64,000 nucleotides of DNA from Pseudomonadota bacterium (lineage in GTDB: Bacteria; Desulfobacterota; Desulfobulbia; Desulfobulbales; Desulfocapsaceae): positions 62,001-126,000 of the forward strand of contig JAHIUA010000023.1 in assembly GCA_018817385.1 (NCBI GenBank), written 5' to 3'. This document shows, piece by piece, positions 10,601 through 19,441 of the stretch (its first letter is position 1; every line of letters begins with the position of its first letter). Both the position numbers and the translations under genes were made by a program. The notes under the pieces are model-generated. The model ran no database searches, had not been told where the DNA came from, and saw nothing but the letters and a program-made list of their open reading frames with translations.

Positions 10601-10857
10601 TATTTGATATTTTTTAGCTTCTGGATGGCAGACTGTATGTTTTCTTCGCTAAAAAGGTACTCATTTCCCTTGTATCTAATGCGGTTAATAACTTTGAGCT
10701 GATTCCTCAGAATGTTTTCTAAGAGTACATTCGATGTCCTGCCCAGCCTTTCATCCAATGCCTCAGCAGGCGCAATATATTCAAAGCCCAGGCCAATAAG
10801 GAGCTGTAAGGCCGGAATTTGAGAAAGATGTTTTTCGTTAATTTGAAATTTGCTCAT
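7657..10857 (-). CDS. hsdR: Type I restriction enzyme R subunit (HsdR)
   Basis: This is a full-length 1066-residue HsdR, the motor and nuclease subunit that translocates DNA and cuts it after recognition by HsdS. An N-terminal PD-(D/E)XK nuclease is visible (RPDIVLF...CVIECKAP, about residues 150-170). Translocase motifs follow: TQGSGKS (Walker A, near 338), VDESHRTQFG, GFTGTPL, LLTGFDAP and ARVNRLFEGKEFGY. It lies 15 nt downstream of the E2-like CBASS gene and is separated from hsdM and hsdS by the whole CBASS block. It is nevertheless in the same orientation and evidently in the same transcript. Confidence 0.95.
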   Translation of the reverse strand: MSKFQINEKHLSQIPALQLLIGLGFEYIAPAEALDERLGRTSNVLLENILRNQLKVINRIRYKGNEYLFSEENIQSAIQKLKNIKYDGLLRTNEAVYDLLTLGTAMAQTIEGDSKSFSLNYIDWRNPLRNRFHVTIEYSVERSRSTETVRPDIVLFVNGIPFCVIECKAPQIEVEQAVSQSIRNQNDEHIPKLFIYTQLVLAINKNSAKYATTGTAAKFWGMWKEPQMDAGESAFGKLQELVNTHLPTDIISKLATTLNATTAYLDADRLVTEQDKSLYSLCRPERLLELAWKFTVFDGGIKKVARYQQYFVTKSTLNRLKHFDNTGARKGGVIWHTQGSGKSLTMVMLARNLALDIDILNPRIVLVTDRDDLDKQLGNTFAACNLEANRASSGRNLLELVAEKQSGIITTLIHKFDKAYAVKKYQDESTDIFILVDESHRTQFGSFSARMRQMFPNACYLGFTGTPLLKKEKNSFTKFGELIEPHYSITQAVEDGAVVPLLYEGRHVEMTQNQSAVDLWFERHTQGLTKKQQADLKRKYARAEMLNKADQVIYMRAFDISEHYRSNWQGTGFKAQLVAPNKASALKYNSYLDEIGIVSSEVVISPPDMREGYDETDDETTDDVLKFWLKMMKRYGNEEEYTKQLINQFKHGSEPEILIVVSKLLTGFDAPRNAVMYLCRVLKEHTLLQAIARVNRLFEGKEFGYIVDYASVLGELDKALTMYSAFEGFDESDLVGTLTSINSEIEKLPGRHSDLWDLFKTVKHSYDEEAYEVLLADDEIREEFYGRLSEFGKNLAIALSSERFLSETDDKTLSRYKADLRKFMLLKAAVKLRYAEAIDYRDYEPKIKKLLDTHIQANEVIQLNEPVNIFDDKMFNQVKEEQGVYQTKKSTGSKADTIAHATKRVITEKMDEDPAFYEKFSKLIQQAIEDFRAKRISDLDYLSKVVDIRNKVVGKVHDDIPEQLTGKEDAMAYYGVLKPFLEKHDLNGPGLETITADTAIAIHSILETHKKVHFWDDEDAQNQTANEIDDYLYDELKTEKGIELSLDQMDEIIEKVLQVAKHRSYN

Positions 10858-10872
10858 ATATCCTCTCTTGCC

Positions 10873-11532
10873 CTAAATTCGGTTCCAGTCATTTAAGGCA
10901 TGTGCTTTGAACCACGAGACAGGTGCCATTTTTCTGAAATCATTTAACTTATGATGAAAAGAGCAAGCCCCAAGTCTATTACCGCATTCGCAGGGACAAG
11001 GTCTTTTGTTTGCTATTCGTTTTTTGACACCCAATAACTGAATAGCCTGTGTTATTTGGGCGCGTTCCGGTAGTCCAAGTAAGTGGGAATAGTCATCCAC
11101 GATGCCTTGCTCACCATGGGCTAATTCACCAAATACAAAGTCACCACCATTTCTCAATTTGTAAGAAATAGCATAGAGATATGGTACAAGGCATTTGCTA
11201 GCAAAACCGCTCAAGTCGGGAAAACTATGGACTTTTTTCAGAAGCCTGAGTGGAGATCCAAGGCATAGTGAACCATCTGGATTAACGTGGAAATTTCCGT
11301 CCTTTGGAATTTTCCCGCCCGTTTCTTTAACCTTTGGCAGTGCCTGAGGGAATTTTTCTGGCACGATGATTTCCAGTTTGTAGCTGTCTTCAATTTCTTC
11401 ACTGCCGGAAATATCAGCTTTGAAATGGAATTTGCCACGCAGGCATACACCAGCATTAAAGCATGGTGCTGTTGACATGCTAGGGTAATCATCCAGAAAT
11501 TGGTTCAAACATTTCAATACGTTTACTCCCAT
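10873..11532 (-). CDS. Stand-alone E2-like CBASS protein
   Basis: This 219-residue protein has a compact ubiquitin-conjugating E2-like core. The pattern HVNPDGSLCLGSP places the presumptive catalytic cysteine at C90. The C-terminus adds a Cys/His cluster (C179, C181, C183, C190, H193, H194) that probably binds zinc. It starts 4 nt after the CD-NTase stop. Short type II CBASS operons carry an E2-only protein, whereas long type II operons carry a Cap2 E1-E2 fusion plus Cap3; neither E1 nor JAB is adjacent here. The expected role is priming of the CD-NTase through its C-terminus, inferred from family behaviour. Confidence 0.75.
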   Translation of the reverse strand: MGVNVLKCLNQFLDDYPSMSTAPCFNAGVCLRGKFHFKADISGSEEIEDSYKLEIIVPEKFPQALPKVKETGGKIPKDGNFHVNPDGSLCLGSPLRLLKKVHSFPDLSGFASKCLVPYLYAISYKLRNGGDFVFGELAHGEQGIVDDYSHLLGLPERAQITQAIQLLGVKKRIANKRPCPCECGNRLGACSFHHKLNDFRKMAPVSWFKAHALNDWNRI

Positions 11533-11536
11533 TTAT

Positions 11537-12730
11537 CTACCATCGCCAAGGTCTGGCTGAGTCTTGTCGGTCAATGGTGTGAGTCTTAGGAGTTATGATG
11601 TTAACTGTGGCTGCACTGACACCCAGCTGTTTCTCCAGCTCTGACTGGTTTACACGCAATGAAAACTTTTCGTTCATCTGATCACAAAGAAATTCTGTAT
11701 TTGTCGTAGAAGTAAGATGCTGGAAGTCTTTTTTTGCCTGCAGAAGCCATGCATTGAAGTTTTCCTCAAGCCTTAGATGTAAACAATCACTCCTGTACCA
11801 GCGGTCTGCAAAGTCTTCGTTCGGGTCAACAGGATTGGGAACTCGTGGCTTGGCAGTATTGACGAGGCCTCCCATTTTTTCCAACACATTCCCCAAAGCA
11901 GCGACAATATCGATTTCACCGCTATAGGCTCTCGCAGCAAGTGTTGTGATAATGATAGAGATCGGTTTGGAGTCAGGATTATCCTTACACCAATTGTCTC
12001 TATGCCGTTTCATAAGTTGAATCACACGCTGCAACGGTGTCTTTTTCTTAAACAAAGGCACATCATCAACTTGAGCCTTTTCCAGAAGGATTCTGGTTTG
12101 TTGCGGATTCATCCTGTATTCAAACCATTTTGCATAGCCTTCCGGGTTGCTTATATTCCAGTTACTGCAAATATTCGTAAAGCCTTCATGACGATCATCA
12201 GTAATCGAAACCGTTGTCTGGGAAGCAGCCCCCGCAACGAAGTCATCTAATCCAGTTTTGCGCAGAGATTCCAGAATAGTCTTGCGTCCCACTTCATCTG
12301 CCGGTATGCAGGGAACAATATCCATGTGAAAACTGAGGTCATCTTGATACTCAAGACGCCAGCAGCGATGCTTAGGCTCAAGCTCTTTTTTAATGCCCCG
12401 TCCCTTCCGGTAGGCCTCAAGCTCAATCCCGATAACCTTTTTCAGGGATTCTTGTGTATGGCTGTCCTTGTCTATACCGTCTCGGAGTTTGCAAGCAAGG
12501 TCGAGGTCGTACTCCTCGCTCTCGTCAAGAGGCCGAATGGCTGTACCAAGACGGAAGGAGCCCTGCGGGAAAATATGTGGGTTGTTAGCTGATACAGCAG
12601 ACTCTTTACGGTCGAACCACTCTCCAAGATCTTCGTACCTTTTACGTGCTTTATCATAGGCTGAATCAGGGAGCTCCAGCAGTTTGATCATGTTTTCGAT
12701 AATGACTTTCTTTTGTTCGTTGGTTATCAT
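11537..12730 (-). CDS. CD-NTase (cGAS/DncV-like), CBASS synthase 2
   Basis: This 397-residue nucleotidyltransferase should make a cyclic oligonucleotide on phage infection. The catalytic core is intact: GSFRLGT at 57-63, metal-binding D75 and D77 in YDLDLA, and the third carboxylate D137 in HMDIVP. It overlaps the upstream HNH-SAVED effector gene by 4 nt, which pairs it with that nuclease, and is followed by the E2-like gene. The layout effector - CD-NTase - E2 is that of short type II CBASS. The product nucleotide cannot be told from sequence by eye. Confidence 0.88.
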   Translation of the reverse strand: MITNEQKKVIIENMIKLLELPDSAYDKARKRYEDLGEWFDRKESAVSANNPHIFPQGSFRLGTAIRPLDESEEYDLDLACKLRDGIDKDSHTQESLKKVIGIELEAYRKGRGIKKELEPKHRCWRLEYQDDLSFHMDIVPCIPADEVGRKTILESLRKTGLDDFVAGAASQTTVSITDDRHEGFTNICSNWNISNPEGYAKWFEYRMNPQQTRILLEKAQVDDVPLFKKKTPLQRVIQLMKRHRDNWCKDNPDSKPISIIITTLAARAYSGEIDIVAALGNVLEKMGGLVNTAKPRVPNPVDPNEDFADRWYRSDCLHLRLEENFNAWLLQAKKDFQHLTSTTNTEFLCDQMNEKFSLRVNQSELEKQLGVSAATVNIITPKTHTIDRQDSARPWRW

Positions 12731-13899
12731 TGGCTGTCTCCTATGGTTATTGCTTTTATAAATTTACCTTCTTTGTAGTTTTGGTCATAAATGACCCACG
12801 GCATATCTGCTTTCGGCATTCTTACTCTACCCATTTCAATGGAACAGGAGATAGCCATAGCTGGGAAAACCGAAAGAGGTGTTGTTGAACCATGGGCCTC
12901 TTTAATCAAAACCATGATCTTACGTATAATTGTTCTCATCATCGAAAGTTGTGCCTTTGAGCGAATGGTGTCGTTACCAATGTAACGTTCGGGAGCAGTC
13001 AGTTCCCATATCGATACATTTTCGCCAATGACCGTTTTTATTCGCTCAAAGCCGATGAAGTCGCTTAGCGAAATAACAAGTGCCGGATCGCCGGATAGCT
13101 CCCTGGGTTTTTTTATGACAAACTCAAAGCCTTCTGGAAAATCTTGCCAATGCCAGCCTTTGGGCTCTCTGATGGGCTGGTAGGTATCGACGGAAATCTT
13201 ATCCGTAAAAAGAGATCCCAACTGAATCAGCAGTGGAATGGGAGCCATAGAGAACAGCGAGAAATGTTTGGTCGGATCGGTTTCAATCAAGGGCAATACT
13301 TTCTGATCAAATGCCCGATTCAAATGTGCGGATTCCGATTCCCAGAAAGCTGCACTCTTATCTTCATGGGAGCAGGTCATTGAAAGGCAAACTGAGTTTT
13401 CTGAAACAGGATATCGCTCTGGAAACATTGCTTCCATGGCATCTTCCGGCTGTAGTGGCGATCTTTGTTCTCCGATATTACTACCATAAAGGACCACATG
13501 AGATTTTCTGTTGGCTGCAATGCCAGTAACTGTAACCACACGGTGCTCATGTTCTTTTTTCCATTTTTTGAGCAATAATGCAGAGTATTTGAGACCTTCC
13601 TTATCCTGATCGATTGTTTTGTGGCAGTCATGACACATCAGCATTAAGTTTCCAACATCATTCAGGCTCTGTGGGTTTGTCTTGAACGGTCCCCAGCCGC
13701 GTGGTCCCTCTTCAGAAAAGGAATAGATGTGCGCCTTCTCTGAGATGTTGACCCGCTCTTGGGTGACCGGAGACTTGTAGAGTATGCGGTTACACCCGTT
13801 AAATTGGCACCTTCCAGCAGCCCGAGCCCACAGTTCCCTTTCCACTTCTTTTTTAATATATCTGGTGACTTCTTTTGGTTTGTTCTCAGCCATATTCAA
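12727..13899 (-). CDS. cap5: HNH-SAVED effector nuclease (Cap5-like)
   Basis: This 390-residue CBASS effector has an N-terminal HNH endonuclease (CQFNGCN at 31-37, H56 in KAHIY, the zinc/catalytic segment MCHDCH near 93) and a C-terminal SAVED-type sensor from about residue 150. In the Cap5 family, cyclic-nucleotide binding to SAVED activates indiscriminate double-strand DNA cutting and cell suicide. Its start overlaps the upstream CD-NTase stop by 4 nt and its own stop overlaps the next CD-NTase by 4 nt. It is therefore physically linked to both synthases, and which one makes its ligand is not certain. Confidence 0.9.
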   Translation of the reverse strand: MNMAENKPKEVTRYIKKEVERELWARAAGRCQFNGCNRILYKSPVTQERVNISEKAHIYSFSEEGPRGWGPFKTNPQSLNDVGNLMLMCHDCHKTIDQDKEGLKYSALLLKKWKKEHEHRVVTVTGIAANRKSHVVLYGSNIGEQRSPLQPEDAMEAMFPERYPVSENSVCLSMTCSHEDKSAAFWESESAHLNRAFDQKVLPLIETDPTKHFSLFSMAPIPLLIQLGSLFTDKISVDTYQPIREPKGWHWQDFPEGFEFVIKKPRELSGDPALVISLSDFIGFERIKTVIGENVSIWELTAPERYIGNDTIRSKAQLSMMRTIIRKIMVLIKEAHGSTTPLSVFPAMAISCSIEMGRVRMPKADMPWVIYDQNYKEGKFIKAITIGDSQ

Positions 13900-15449
13900 A
13901 CGACCCTCACTATAAATTCACCGCTACGTGCTACGCACATACTGTTTTTTACAATGAAGCACTCAACCCAATGAACACCGGTGTAAGCAGTCGCTTCTTT
14001 TTGGGTTAGGCCGCCAACACCAGCTGTTGTTGATGGACGAATTTGCCCTCGTAGTTGACCCCAATTTTCAGCCTCCTCCCCAGTGTTCACCACTTGCCAG
14101 AAAACCTGAAAAGGAGACTGAACATTAGTTGTGGCAGTAAACAGAAGATCCACCTTCTTCTTTAGAGGATCACCCGATTGAAAGCTTTCCCAGCTCCTGT
14201 AATTTTTGAACTTTGCAGTTATTTTGGCAGAAAGTACCAGGCTGATAGGCCAGCAAGGTTTTTCTCTATGCGGCACATTGAAGACCAATGCCCTGATTGT
14301 TGAGGTGGTTAGTGCTCTATTCGCTTCATCGAAACCTAAAGCGTTGATATAGTGGCTTTCATTCAGGCTTTCGGCGATATTTGTAAAATCATCTTTGACC
14401 CATGTTACCCATTTAAAAAAAGCCTTTGCTCTTGCATGATTGTCTTCGTGCCACTTGTCGGCAAAATTTTCGCCATAGTTTGTCGGGTTGGGGATATTCC
14501 AGGTTCCATCAGCTCTTCGTGTAATCAAGGTATATGACGAGTTAGCAATGGCTTCATCGAAACGAAACGTCGGCTGCATCTGGTCGGCATGTCTGGAGAA
14601 GGTATCGACCAGGTTGCCCAGTGTCTCATAGATAGTTGATTCATTTCGATAGGCCTGCGTTGCTAAAACAGTGATAATCATCGAAATTGGTTTGTATTTT
14701 TCATTTTCATGATGACAGAATCGCACATCTCGATGTCTTTTAAGTAACTGAATAGCTCTCTGCAAAGATGTTTTTACGTGGATGTTTGGAATAGAGTCTC
14801 TGTCTGTAAAGAGCCCGTCTTGCCTGTAGCTTTCGAATAGAAGCTGTTTTTGATCCAGTTTGACACTGTCAAAGGTGGCTTTGTTTTTATCGTAAAACCA
14901 TTCTGCAAAATCTTTGGGATTACTGGTTGTCCAATTATACGAATTATCTTCACTGTTTTGGTTAGTTACCGCAATTGCACTGCGATGCCAATAATGGTCA
15001 CTGAAGGTATTCCATTCCTCCTGCACTGATGGCAAGATATCCATATGAAAGCCAATACCATCTTGCTCAGCATAATTCAGGGTCCAGCATCTTTTACCCT
15101 CGTCATCCAGCATCTTTGAGTACGTGCCGTGCTCTTTCAAATGATCTCCAACCTGATGCTTTACGACATCTGCGGTGGTCTTTTCCTTTTCGTGCTCGAG
15201 CCGGCAAACGATATCAATGTCATAGTCAGCGTCCTTGCTGTCTTTATATGGGCGGATTTCAGTGCCAAGTTTAAAAGAGCCCTGTAGGTAAATTTCCGGC
15301 TGGCCGGTCGCATCCTGGTATTCACCTTCCGTCAGGTAAGTCTGTATGGATTGAAAACGTTCTATTGCCTGCCTGTACTTGGATGGTGATATATCCAGTT
15401 TTGATGCTGCATTAAGCAGAGCCTCCTCACGAGAAATGATATTACTCAC
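13896..15449 (-). CDS. CD-NTase with AGS-C sensor-like tail, CBASS synthase 1
   Basis: This 517-residue second nucleotidyltransferase has an intact core: GSFKLGT at 57-63, D77 and D79 in YDIDI, and D137 in HMDILP. It is about 120 residues longer than the neighbouring enzyme because of a C-terminal extension (about 370-517) ending in a Trp/Cys-rich segment with VHWVECFIV and RSGEFIVRV, which resembles the adenylyl/guanylyl-and-SMODS C-terminal sensor (AGS-C) domain. Its start lies 8 nt inside the patatin gene, so CapV is its likely effector. Sharing one operon with a second synthase/effector pair is unusual. Confidence 0.87.
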   Translation of the reverse strand: MSNIISREEALLNAASKLDISPSKYRQAIERFQSIQTYLTEGEYQDATGQPEIYLQGSFKLGTEIRPYKDSKDADYDIDIVCRLEHEKEKTTADVVKHQVGDHLKEHGTYSKMLDDEGKRCWTLNYAEQDGIGFHMDILPSVQEEWNTFSDHYWHRSAIAVTNQNSEDNSYNWTTSNPKDFAEWFYDKNKATFDSVKLDQKQLLFESYRQDGLFTDRDSIPNIHVKTSLQRAIQLLKRHRDVRFCHHENEKYKPISMIITVLATQAYRNESTIYETLGNLVDTFSRHADQMQPTFRFDEAIANSSYTLITRRADGTWNIPNPTNYGENFADKWHEDNHARAKAFFKWVTWVKDDFTNIAESLNESHYINALGFDEANRALTTSTIRALVFNVPHREKPCWPISLVLSAKITAKFKNYRSWESFQSGDPLKKKVDLLFTATTNVQSPFQVFWQVVNTGEEAENWGQLRGQIRPSTTAGVGGLTQKEATAYTGVHWVECFIVKNSMCVARSGEFIVRVV

Positions 15450-16377
15450 CTGTAGATCTCTCCTTCACAATAAATTCCCGGATTGCTTCAGAATGGTGTG
15501 TGAAGTCATGATCCGCTTTGGTTAGTAAATCATCAATTGTTGACACATCATCCATCGGCAATGGTAAATCTGTTTCGAAATCAATCCGTTTTATCTGCTC
15601 AAGGCGAAGTTGAAGCCGCAAGTAATTCATGGCACTTTGACTCTGCAATGACAGAATGAAGTTGATAAACTCTTTTTGCTTCCAGCCGGTTGCTAATCCC
15701 CAGCTGCGCGACATATCTGTGCCGTACATTGTTTTGGAATGCCCGGTGCCGATAGTCAGTATCTGAATATCGTCTTGATTGACTCCAAGACGTTTCTGGG
15801 CATCGATCACTGCAGTCAAGGCGGGGTTGTTTGCCCAAAGCCCACCATCAGCAAGGAGATAATGGTCAAGCTTGTGTGGATCGAAATATGTTGGTGCAGA
15901 GCAGGAGGCCAATACTGCATCTTTGACCAGAACGTTATTGTCTCGAGTGAATTCTTTCGAGTAGCCTGATTTCAAAACATGAACACATCCGTTGCCGATA
16001 TCGGTCGACGGAATGAGGAGTGGTTTCTCTATTTCACCCAATCGCTTTTCTTGAAAAACACCTTCCAGCACAGTCTTCAAGCAGTGTGAGTTGTAGACAC
16101 TGCTTAGCATCGGCTGAATTTTACTAGGCACGAATTTTTTCTTTTTCTCAAAAATTCCGGCTCCGTGCTCGCTGTACATTTCGACAATATGAGCAGCGGG
16201 CACACCGGTAGCAATTCCGGCTGCGATAATAGAGCCGGTGCTTGTCCCAGCGATCATATCGAAAGATTCGTACAGATCAACTTGAAGGCGTTCTTCAATA
16301 CAGCGAAGGATATGGGCTGGATATATACCGCGAATCCCGCCACCATCAATGCTCAATATTTTGAAAGTTTTTCCCAT
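15442..16377 (-). CDS. capV: Patatin-like phospholipase effector (CapV-like)
   Basis: This 311-residue patatin is a CBASS membrane-degrading effector. It has the oxyanion loop GGGIRG (12-17), nucleophile elbow GTSTG with Ser46, and the catalytic-dyad Asp in DGGLWANNP (177-179). In CapV enzymes the cyclic nucleotide made by the adjacent CD-NTase activates phospholipid hydrolysis, lysing the infected cell. It overlaps the AGS-C CD-NTase by 8 nt and starts 9 nt after the DUF2188 gene. Confidence 0.93.
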   Translation of the reverse strand: MGKTFKILSIDGGGIRGIYPAHILRCIEERLQVDLYESFDMIAGTSTGSIIAAGIATGVPAAHIVEMYSEHGAGIFEKKKKFVPSKIQPMLSSVYNSHCLKTVLEGVFQEKRLGEIEKPLLIPSTDIGNGCVHVLKSGYSKEFTRDNNVLVKDAVLASCSAPTYFDPHKLDHYLLADGGLWANNPALTAVIDAQKRLGVNQDDIQILTIGTGHSKTMYGTDMSRSWGLATGWKQKEFINFILSLQSQSAMNYLRLQLRLEQIKRIDFETDLPLPMDDVSTIDDLLTKADHDFTHHSEAIREFIVKERSTGE

Positions 16378-16386
16378 TCATTCTCC

Positions 16387-16620
16387 TTAGTTGTTATCTT
16401 TTGGTGGACACGGATCGTTACCATAGCTGTTGCCCGCTCGTATTTTTCCGTCCTGTCCATGGATTTTGGTCTCTGACTTTTGGTTCCTAGCAATATTCTG
16501 TGCCACTTCTATGGCTTGTGCCTGCGTCTGGGTCACTTTGGTTGCCTTGCTGTTGCCAGCGCCTTTAACCGCCCAGCCTTCTGGATGTTTTACAACATGT
16601 TGATTTTTACCCTTTGCCAT
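16387..16620 (-). CDS. DUF2188 mini-protein (CBASS-linked copy)
   Basis: This 77-residue basic protein has the DUF2188 layout: an N-terminal HHVV-like strand (QHVVKHPEGWAVKG), a Gln/Ala-rich helix and a C-terminal tail with GNDPCPPKD. It sits between hsdS (2 nt) and the patatin gene (9 nt). A homologous mini-protein opens the E2-E1/JAB operon at 34.1 kb. The function of the family is unknown; association with two defence modules in one element hints at a defence or regulatory role. Confidence 0.75.
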   Translation of the reverse strand: MAKGKNQHVVKHPEGWAVKGAGNSKATKVTQTQAQAIEVAQNIARNQKSETKIHGQDGKIRAGNSYGNDPCPPKDNN

Positions 16621-16622
16621 AA

Positions 16623-17873
16623 TTAAGCCTCCTTGTATTTATTTAGGATTTCTGGTTTTGCCCGCCACGTACCGGTGAGCATTCTTTGCATTAGGCCACG
16701 CTTCTGGGTTTTGTATTTATCCGCCAAAACTTTCATCAGATCGATTTCCTGCCGGGCGGCTGATAAGGTTTCGGCTATTTGCTGTTGATCATTTATGTTG
16801 TCAGGTATGAGGATATCCAATAATAAAAAGGCGTCTAGTTTTACAGCCATGCGCTCAATTAACGTTCCCTCTGTTTTGGTAGCATAAATCCCAATTTGCC
16901 GAGGGCAGGTTAAAAGGTGCGTTAAGAAATCAACATCAACTGCATTGCTATTAATCTTAAGAACTTCGTATATAGGTGAAATTAAGACATTATGATTAAC
17001 CTCAGAGCGTGCTATTGCTCCCCAGCGGAGATTTGCTGGGTTGAAAGCAATATCGTTCGGAAAAACAATTTTGTATTTTTTATTGTTTGTATCTTTTACT
17101 AAAGCTTGACGGTTGTATCTGTCTGTTTTTTCGGTGATTCCGTCTTCAATGGTTAACGAGTACAAGGGGCATGCTTCCGTTGGTATTGACCTTTTGTTTC
17201 TTGACGTAAGCAAGCTACCTATTTTTACTTTTTTCCAATGAGAATTTAGTGAACTTCTTGGAACAAAAAATTTTTGATAAAGCGCATTTAAATGTTTTTT
17301 CTTTGCTTGAATAATTCGGCCTGTTTTCTCGATAGCCTCATCCCAGGTGGAAAGCAAATCGGCAATGGCTTTTTGTTCCGAATAAGGTGGTAAAATAATA
17401 GGAATTTTTTCTACCACTTTTTTGTTAATTTTAACCATGGTATTGCTGGTACCTGAAGCACAGCTTTGGATGTACTTTCTTACTTGCGGACTTCTTAGGT
17501 AACTTTCCAAATACTCCCTGTACACTTGATTTTCGTCTACACGAAATCTTATTAGCAGATCTGGATATGAGCAATTTTCAATCTCATCTCGAAAAAGCAT
17601 TGTTCGTCCAACTTTATCCAATGTATTTGATCGGCTTATTAGAAAATCACCGAATTCTAAAAGAAAATCTTTAACTCTAGCATCATCTATTGGAGCAGGT
17701 TTAGCTTGAGTCGGGTCAAATCCATTTTCAGTTAAGTTCCCCAAACTTAAAATCCAATTTCCATTCGATTTTTCGGGACAATTTGGAGAGTAGCCATTCT
17801 TGAAATCTTTATTTACGAGTTTTTTGAGCATTGTTTGTTTCCAGCCGACGGGAAGTTCGTATCTTTGCTTCAT
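16623..17873 (-). CDS. hsdS: Type I restriction specificity subunit (HsdS)
   Basis: This full-length 416-residue HsdS has two target-recognition domains, each followed by a conserved helical spacer. The first ends near residue 195 (PPYSEQKAIADLLSTWDEAI), and the second ends with QQQIAETLSAARQEIDLMK near 385. It directs the methyltransferase and HsdR to a bipartite DNA site. It overlaps the hsdM stop by 4 nt. A second, half-length HsdS lies upstream of hsdM, so the locus carries extra recognition potential. Confidence 0.93.
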   Translation of the reverse strand: MKQRYELPVGWKQTMLKKLVNKDFKNGYSPNCPEKSNGNWILSLGNLTENGFDPTQAKPAPIDDARVKDFLLEFGDFLISRSNTLDKVGRTMLFRDEIENCSYPDLLIRFRVDENQVYREYLESYLRSPQVRKYIQSCASGTSNTMVKINKKVVEKIPIILPPYSEQKAIADLLSTWDEAIEKTGRIIQAKKKHLNALYQKFFVPRSSLNSHWKKVKIGSLLTSRNKRSIPTEACPLYSLTIEDGITEKTDRYNRQALVKDTNNKKYKIVFPNDIAFNPANLRWGAIARSEVNHNVLISPIYEVLKINSNAVDVDFLTHLLTCPRQIGIYATKTEGTLIERMAVKLDAFLLLDILIPDNINDQQQIAETLSAARQEIDLMKVLADKYKTQKRGLMQRMLTGTWRAKPEILNKYKEA

Positions 17874-19438
17874 CGCTGAATCCCCTTGAGCTTGTCGGAC
17901 ATCCTCGCCCGCACATCAATCAGCTCTTTTTCCAATTCCTCAATTTCCAGCTGTACGGCATCTATATCGATCTCCCCTTCTTCTTCAAAGGTATCCACAT
18001 AGCGGGGTATATTGAGGTTGAAGTCGTTTTCTTTGATCTCTTCGTAGTCGGCGATATGTGCATATTTTTCCACTTCGGAACGAGTGGTGTAGGTTTTCAT
18101 TATTTTTTCCAGATGATCTTCCGAAAGGGTGTTCTGTTTTTTGTCTAATATAAATTCCCGGCTGGCTTCCACAAAAATGACATTTTTGCAAGATTCTTTC
18201 GCTCCGCCTTTTTCTCGAGCTCGGTCAAACACCAAAATGGCCACCGGGATATTAGTGGTTGGGAAGAGGTTGCCCGGAAGTCCGATCACAGCATCAAGGA
18301 GGTTTTCCTCAATCATTTTTTCGCGGATTCGCCCTTCGGCAGCTCCACGAAAAAGAACCCCGTTTGGAACAACCACTGCAACACGCCCATTTTTTTCCAG
18401 AGCAATCTCTACCATGTGACTTATAAACGCCCAGTCACCCTTGCTCTTAGGAGGGACGCCTCGCCAGAAACGGTTGTACCGATCGCTCTCAGCACTTTCC
18501 GCACCCCATTTGTCTAGAGAAAATGGAGGATTAGCCACAACGCAGTTGAATTTCATCAGGCGGTCATTTTCCACCAGAAGCGGACTGTTTAGGGTGTCGC
18601 ACCATTCCACCCGGGCACTGTCAAAACTGTGCAAGAACATATTCATGCGACAGAGGGCCCAAGTACTGCCGTTGGATTCTTGGCCGAACAGGGCAAAATT
18701 GCGGTCGCCGACCTGTTTTGCCGCCTGAATCAAAAGGCCACCAGAGCCACAAGCAGGGTCGCAGATACGGTCACCAGGTTTTGGCCCAGCAAGTTTGGCT
18801 ACCAGTTCTGTTACCTTCAGTGGGGTAAAGAACTCTCCAGCCTTTTTGCCTGAATCTGAGGCAAAACGTTCAATCAAATAGATATAGGTGCTGCCAATTA
18901 CATCTTCTGAAACGAGACTGGGTTTCATGTTGAGCTGTGGTTTGTGGAAATCCTCCAGCAGCTGCTTTAAACGACGGTTGCGATCTTTGGTTTTGCCGAG
19001 GTTGGCCTCGCTGTTGAAGTCGATATTACGGAAAACCCCTTCGAGCTTACTCTTGTTTGACTCCTCTATGTGGTCGAGGACGATATTGATCAGTTCGCCG
19101 ATGTTGGCGGTCGGACTACGTTCGTAAAGGCTGTAATAGGTTGCAGGAAACTCATCCAGAATAGTAACTTTACCTGTCTTCTCATCTTTTTCGGTTAATT
19201 TAACAACTGGGAGAACAAAACGTTCCCTTTCCAGCTTGCGTCGGATGCGGGCATCGTCATCTCCATACTGTTTTTGATATGTTTCATAATGATCCTGCCA
19301 TACATCAGAGATATATTTTAAAAACAACATCACAAGGATATAGTCTTTGTACTGTGCCGGATCAACAACTCCTCTAAAGGTGTCACACGCTGCCCATGCT
19401 GCGTTGTTGATGTCTCTTTGATCAATCTTGCTGCTCAT
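17870..19438 (-). CDS. hsdM: Type I DNA methyltransferase subunit (HsdM)
   Basis: This 522-residue N6-adenine methyltransferase has an N-terminal HsdM helical domain, GEFFTP (near 206), the SAM-binding motif DPACGSGGL (near 233) and catalytic NPPF (near 305). A C-terminal coiled coil (about 480-520) is typical for HsdS contact. It begins 3 nt after the half-HsdS gene and overlaps hsdS by 4 nt. It protects host DNA at HsdS sites. Confidence 0.95.
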   Translation of the reverse strand: MSSKIDQRDINNAAWAACDTFRGVVDPAQYKDYILVMLFLKYISDVWQDHYETYQKQYGDDDARIRRKLERERFVLPVVKLTEKDEKTGKVTILDEFPATYYSLYERSPTANIGELINIVLDHIEESNKSKLEGVFRNIDFNSEANLGKTKDRNRRLKQLLEDFHKPQLNMKPSLVSEDVIGSTYIYLIERFASDSGKKAGEFFTPLKVTELVAKLAGPKPGDRICDPACGSGGLLIQAAKQVGDRNFALFGQESNGSTWALCRMNMFLHSFDSARVEWCDTLNSPLLVENDRLMKFNCVVANPPFSLDKWGAESAESDRYNRFWRGVPPKSKGDWAFISHMVEIALEKNGRVAVVVPNGVLFRGAAEGRIREKMIEENLLDAVIGLPGNLFPTTNIPVAILVFDRAREKGGAKESCKNVIFVEASREFILDKKQNTLSEDHLEKIMKTYTTRSEVEKYAHIADYEEIKENDFNLNIPRYVDTFEEEGEIDIDAVQLEIEELEKELIDVRARMSDKLKGIQR

Positions 19439-19441
19439 TCT

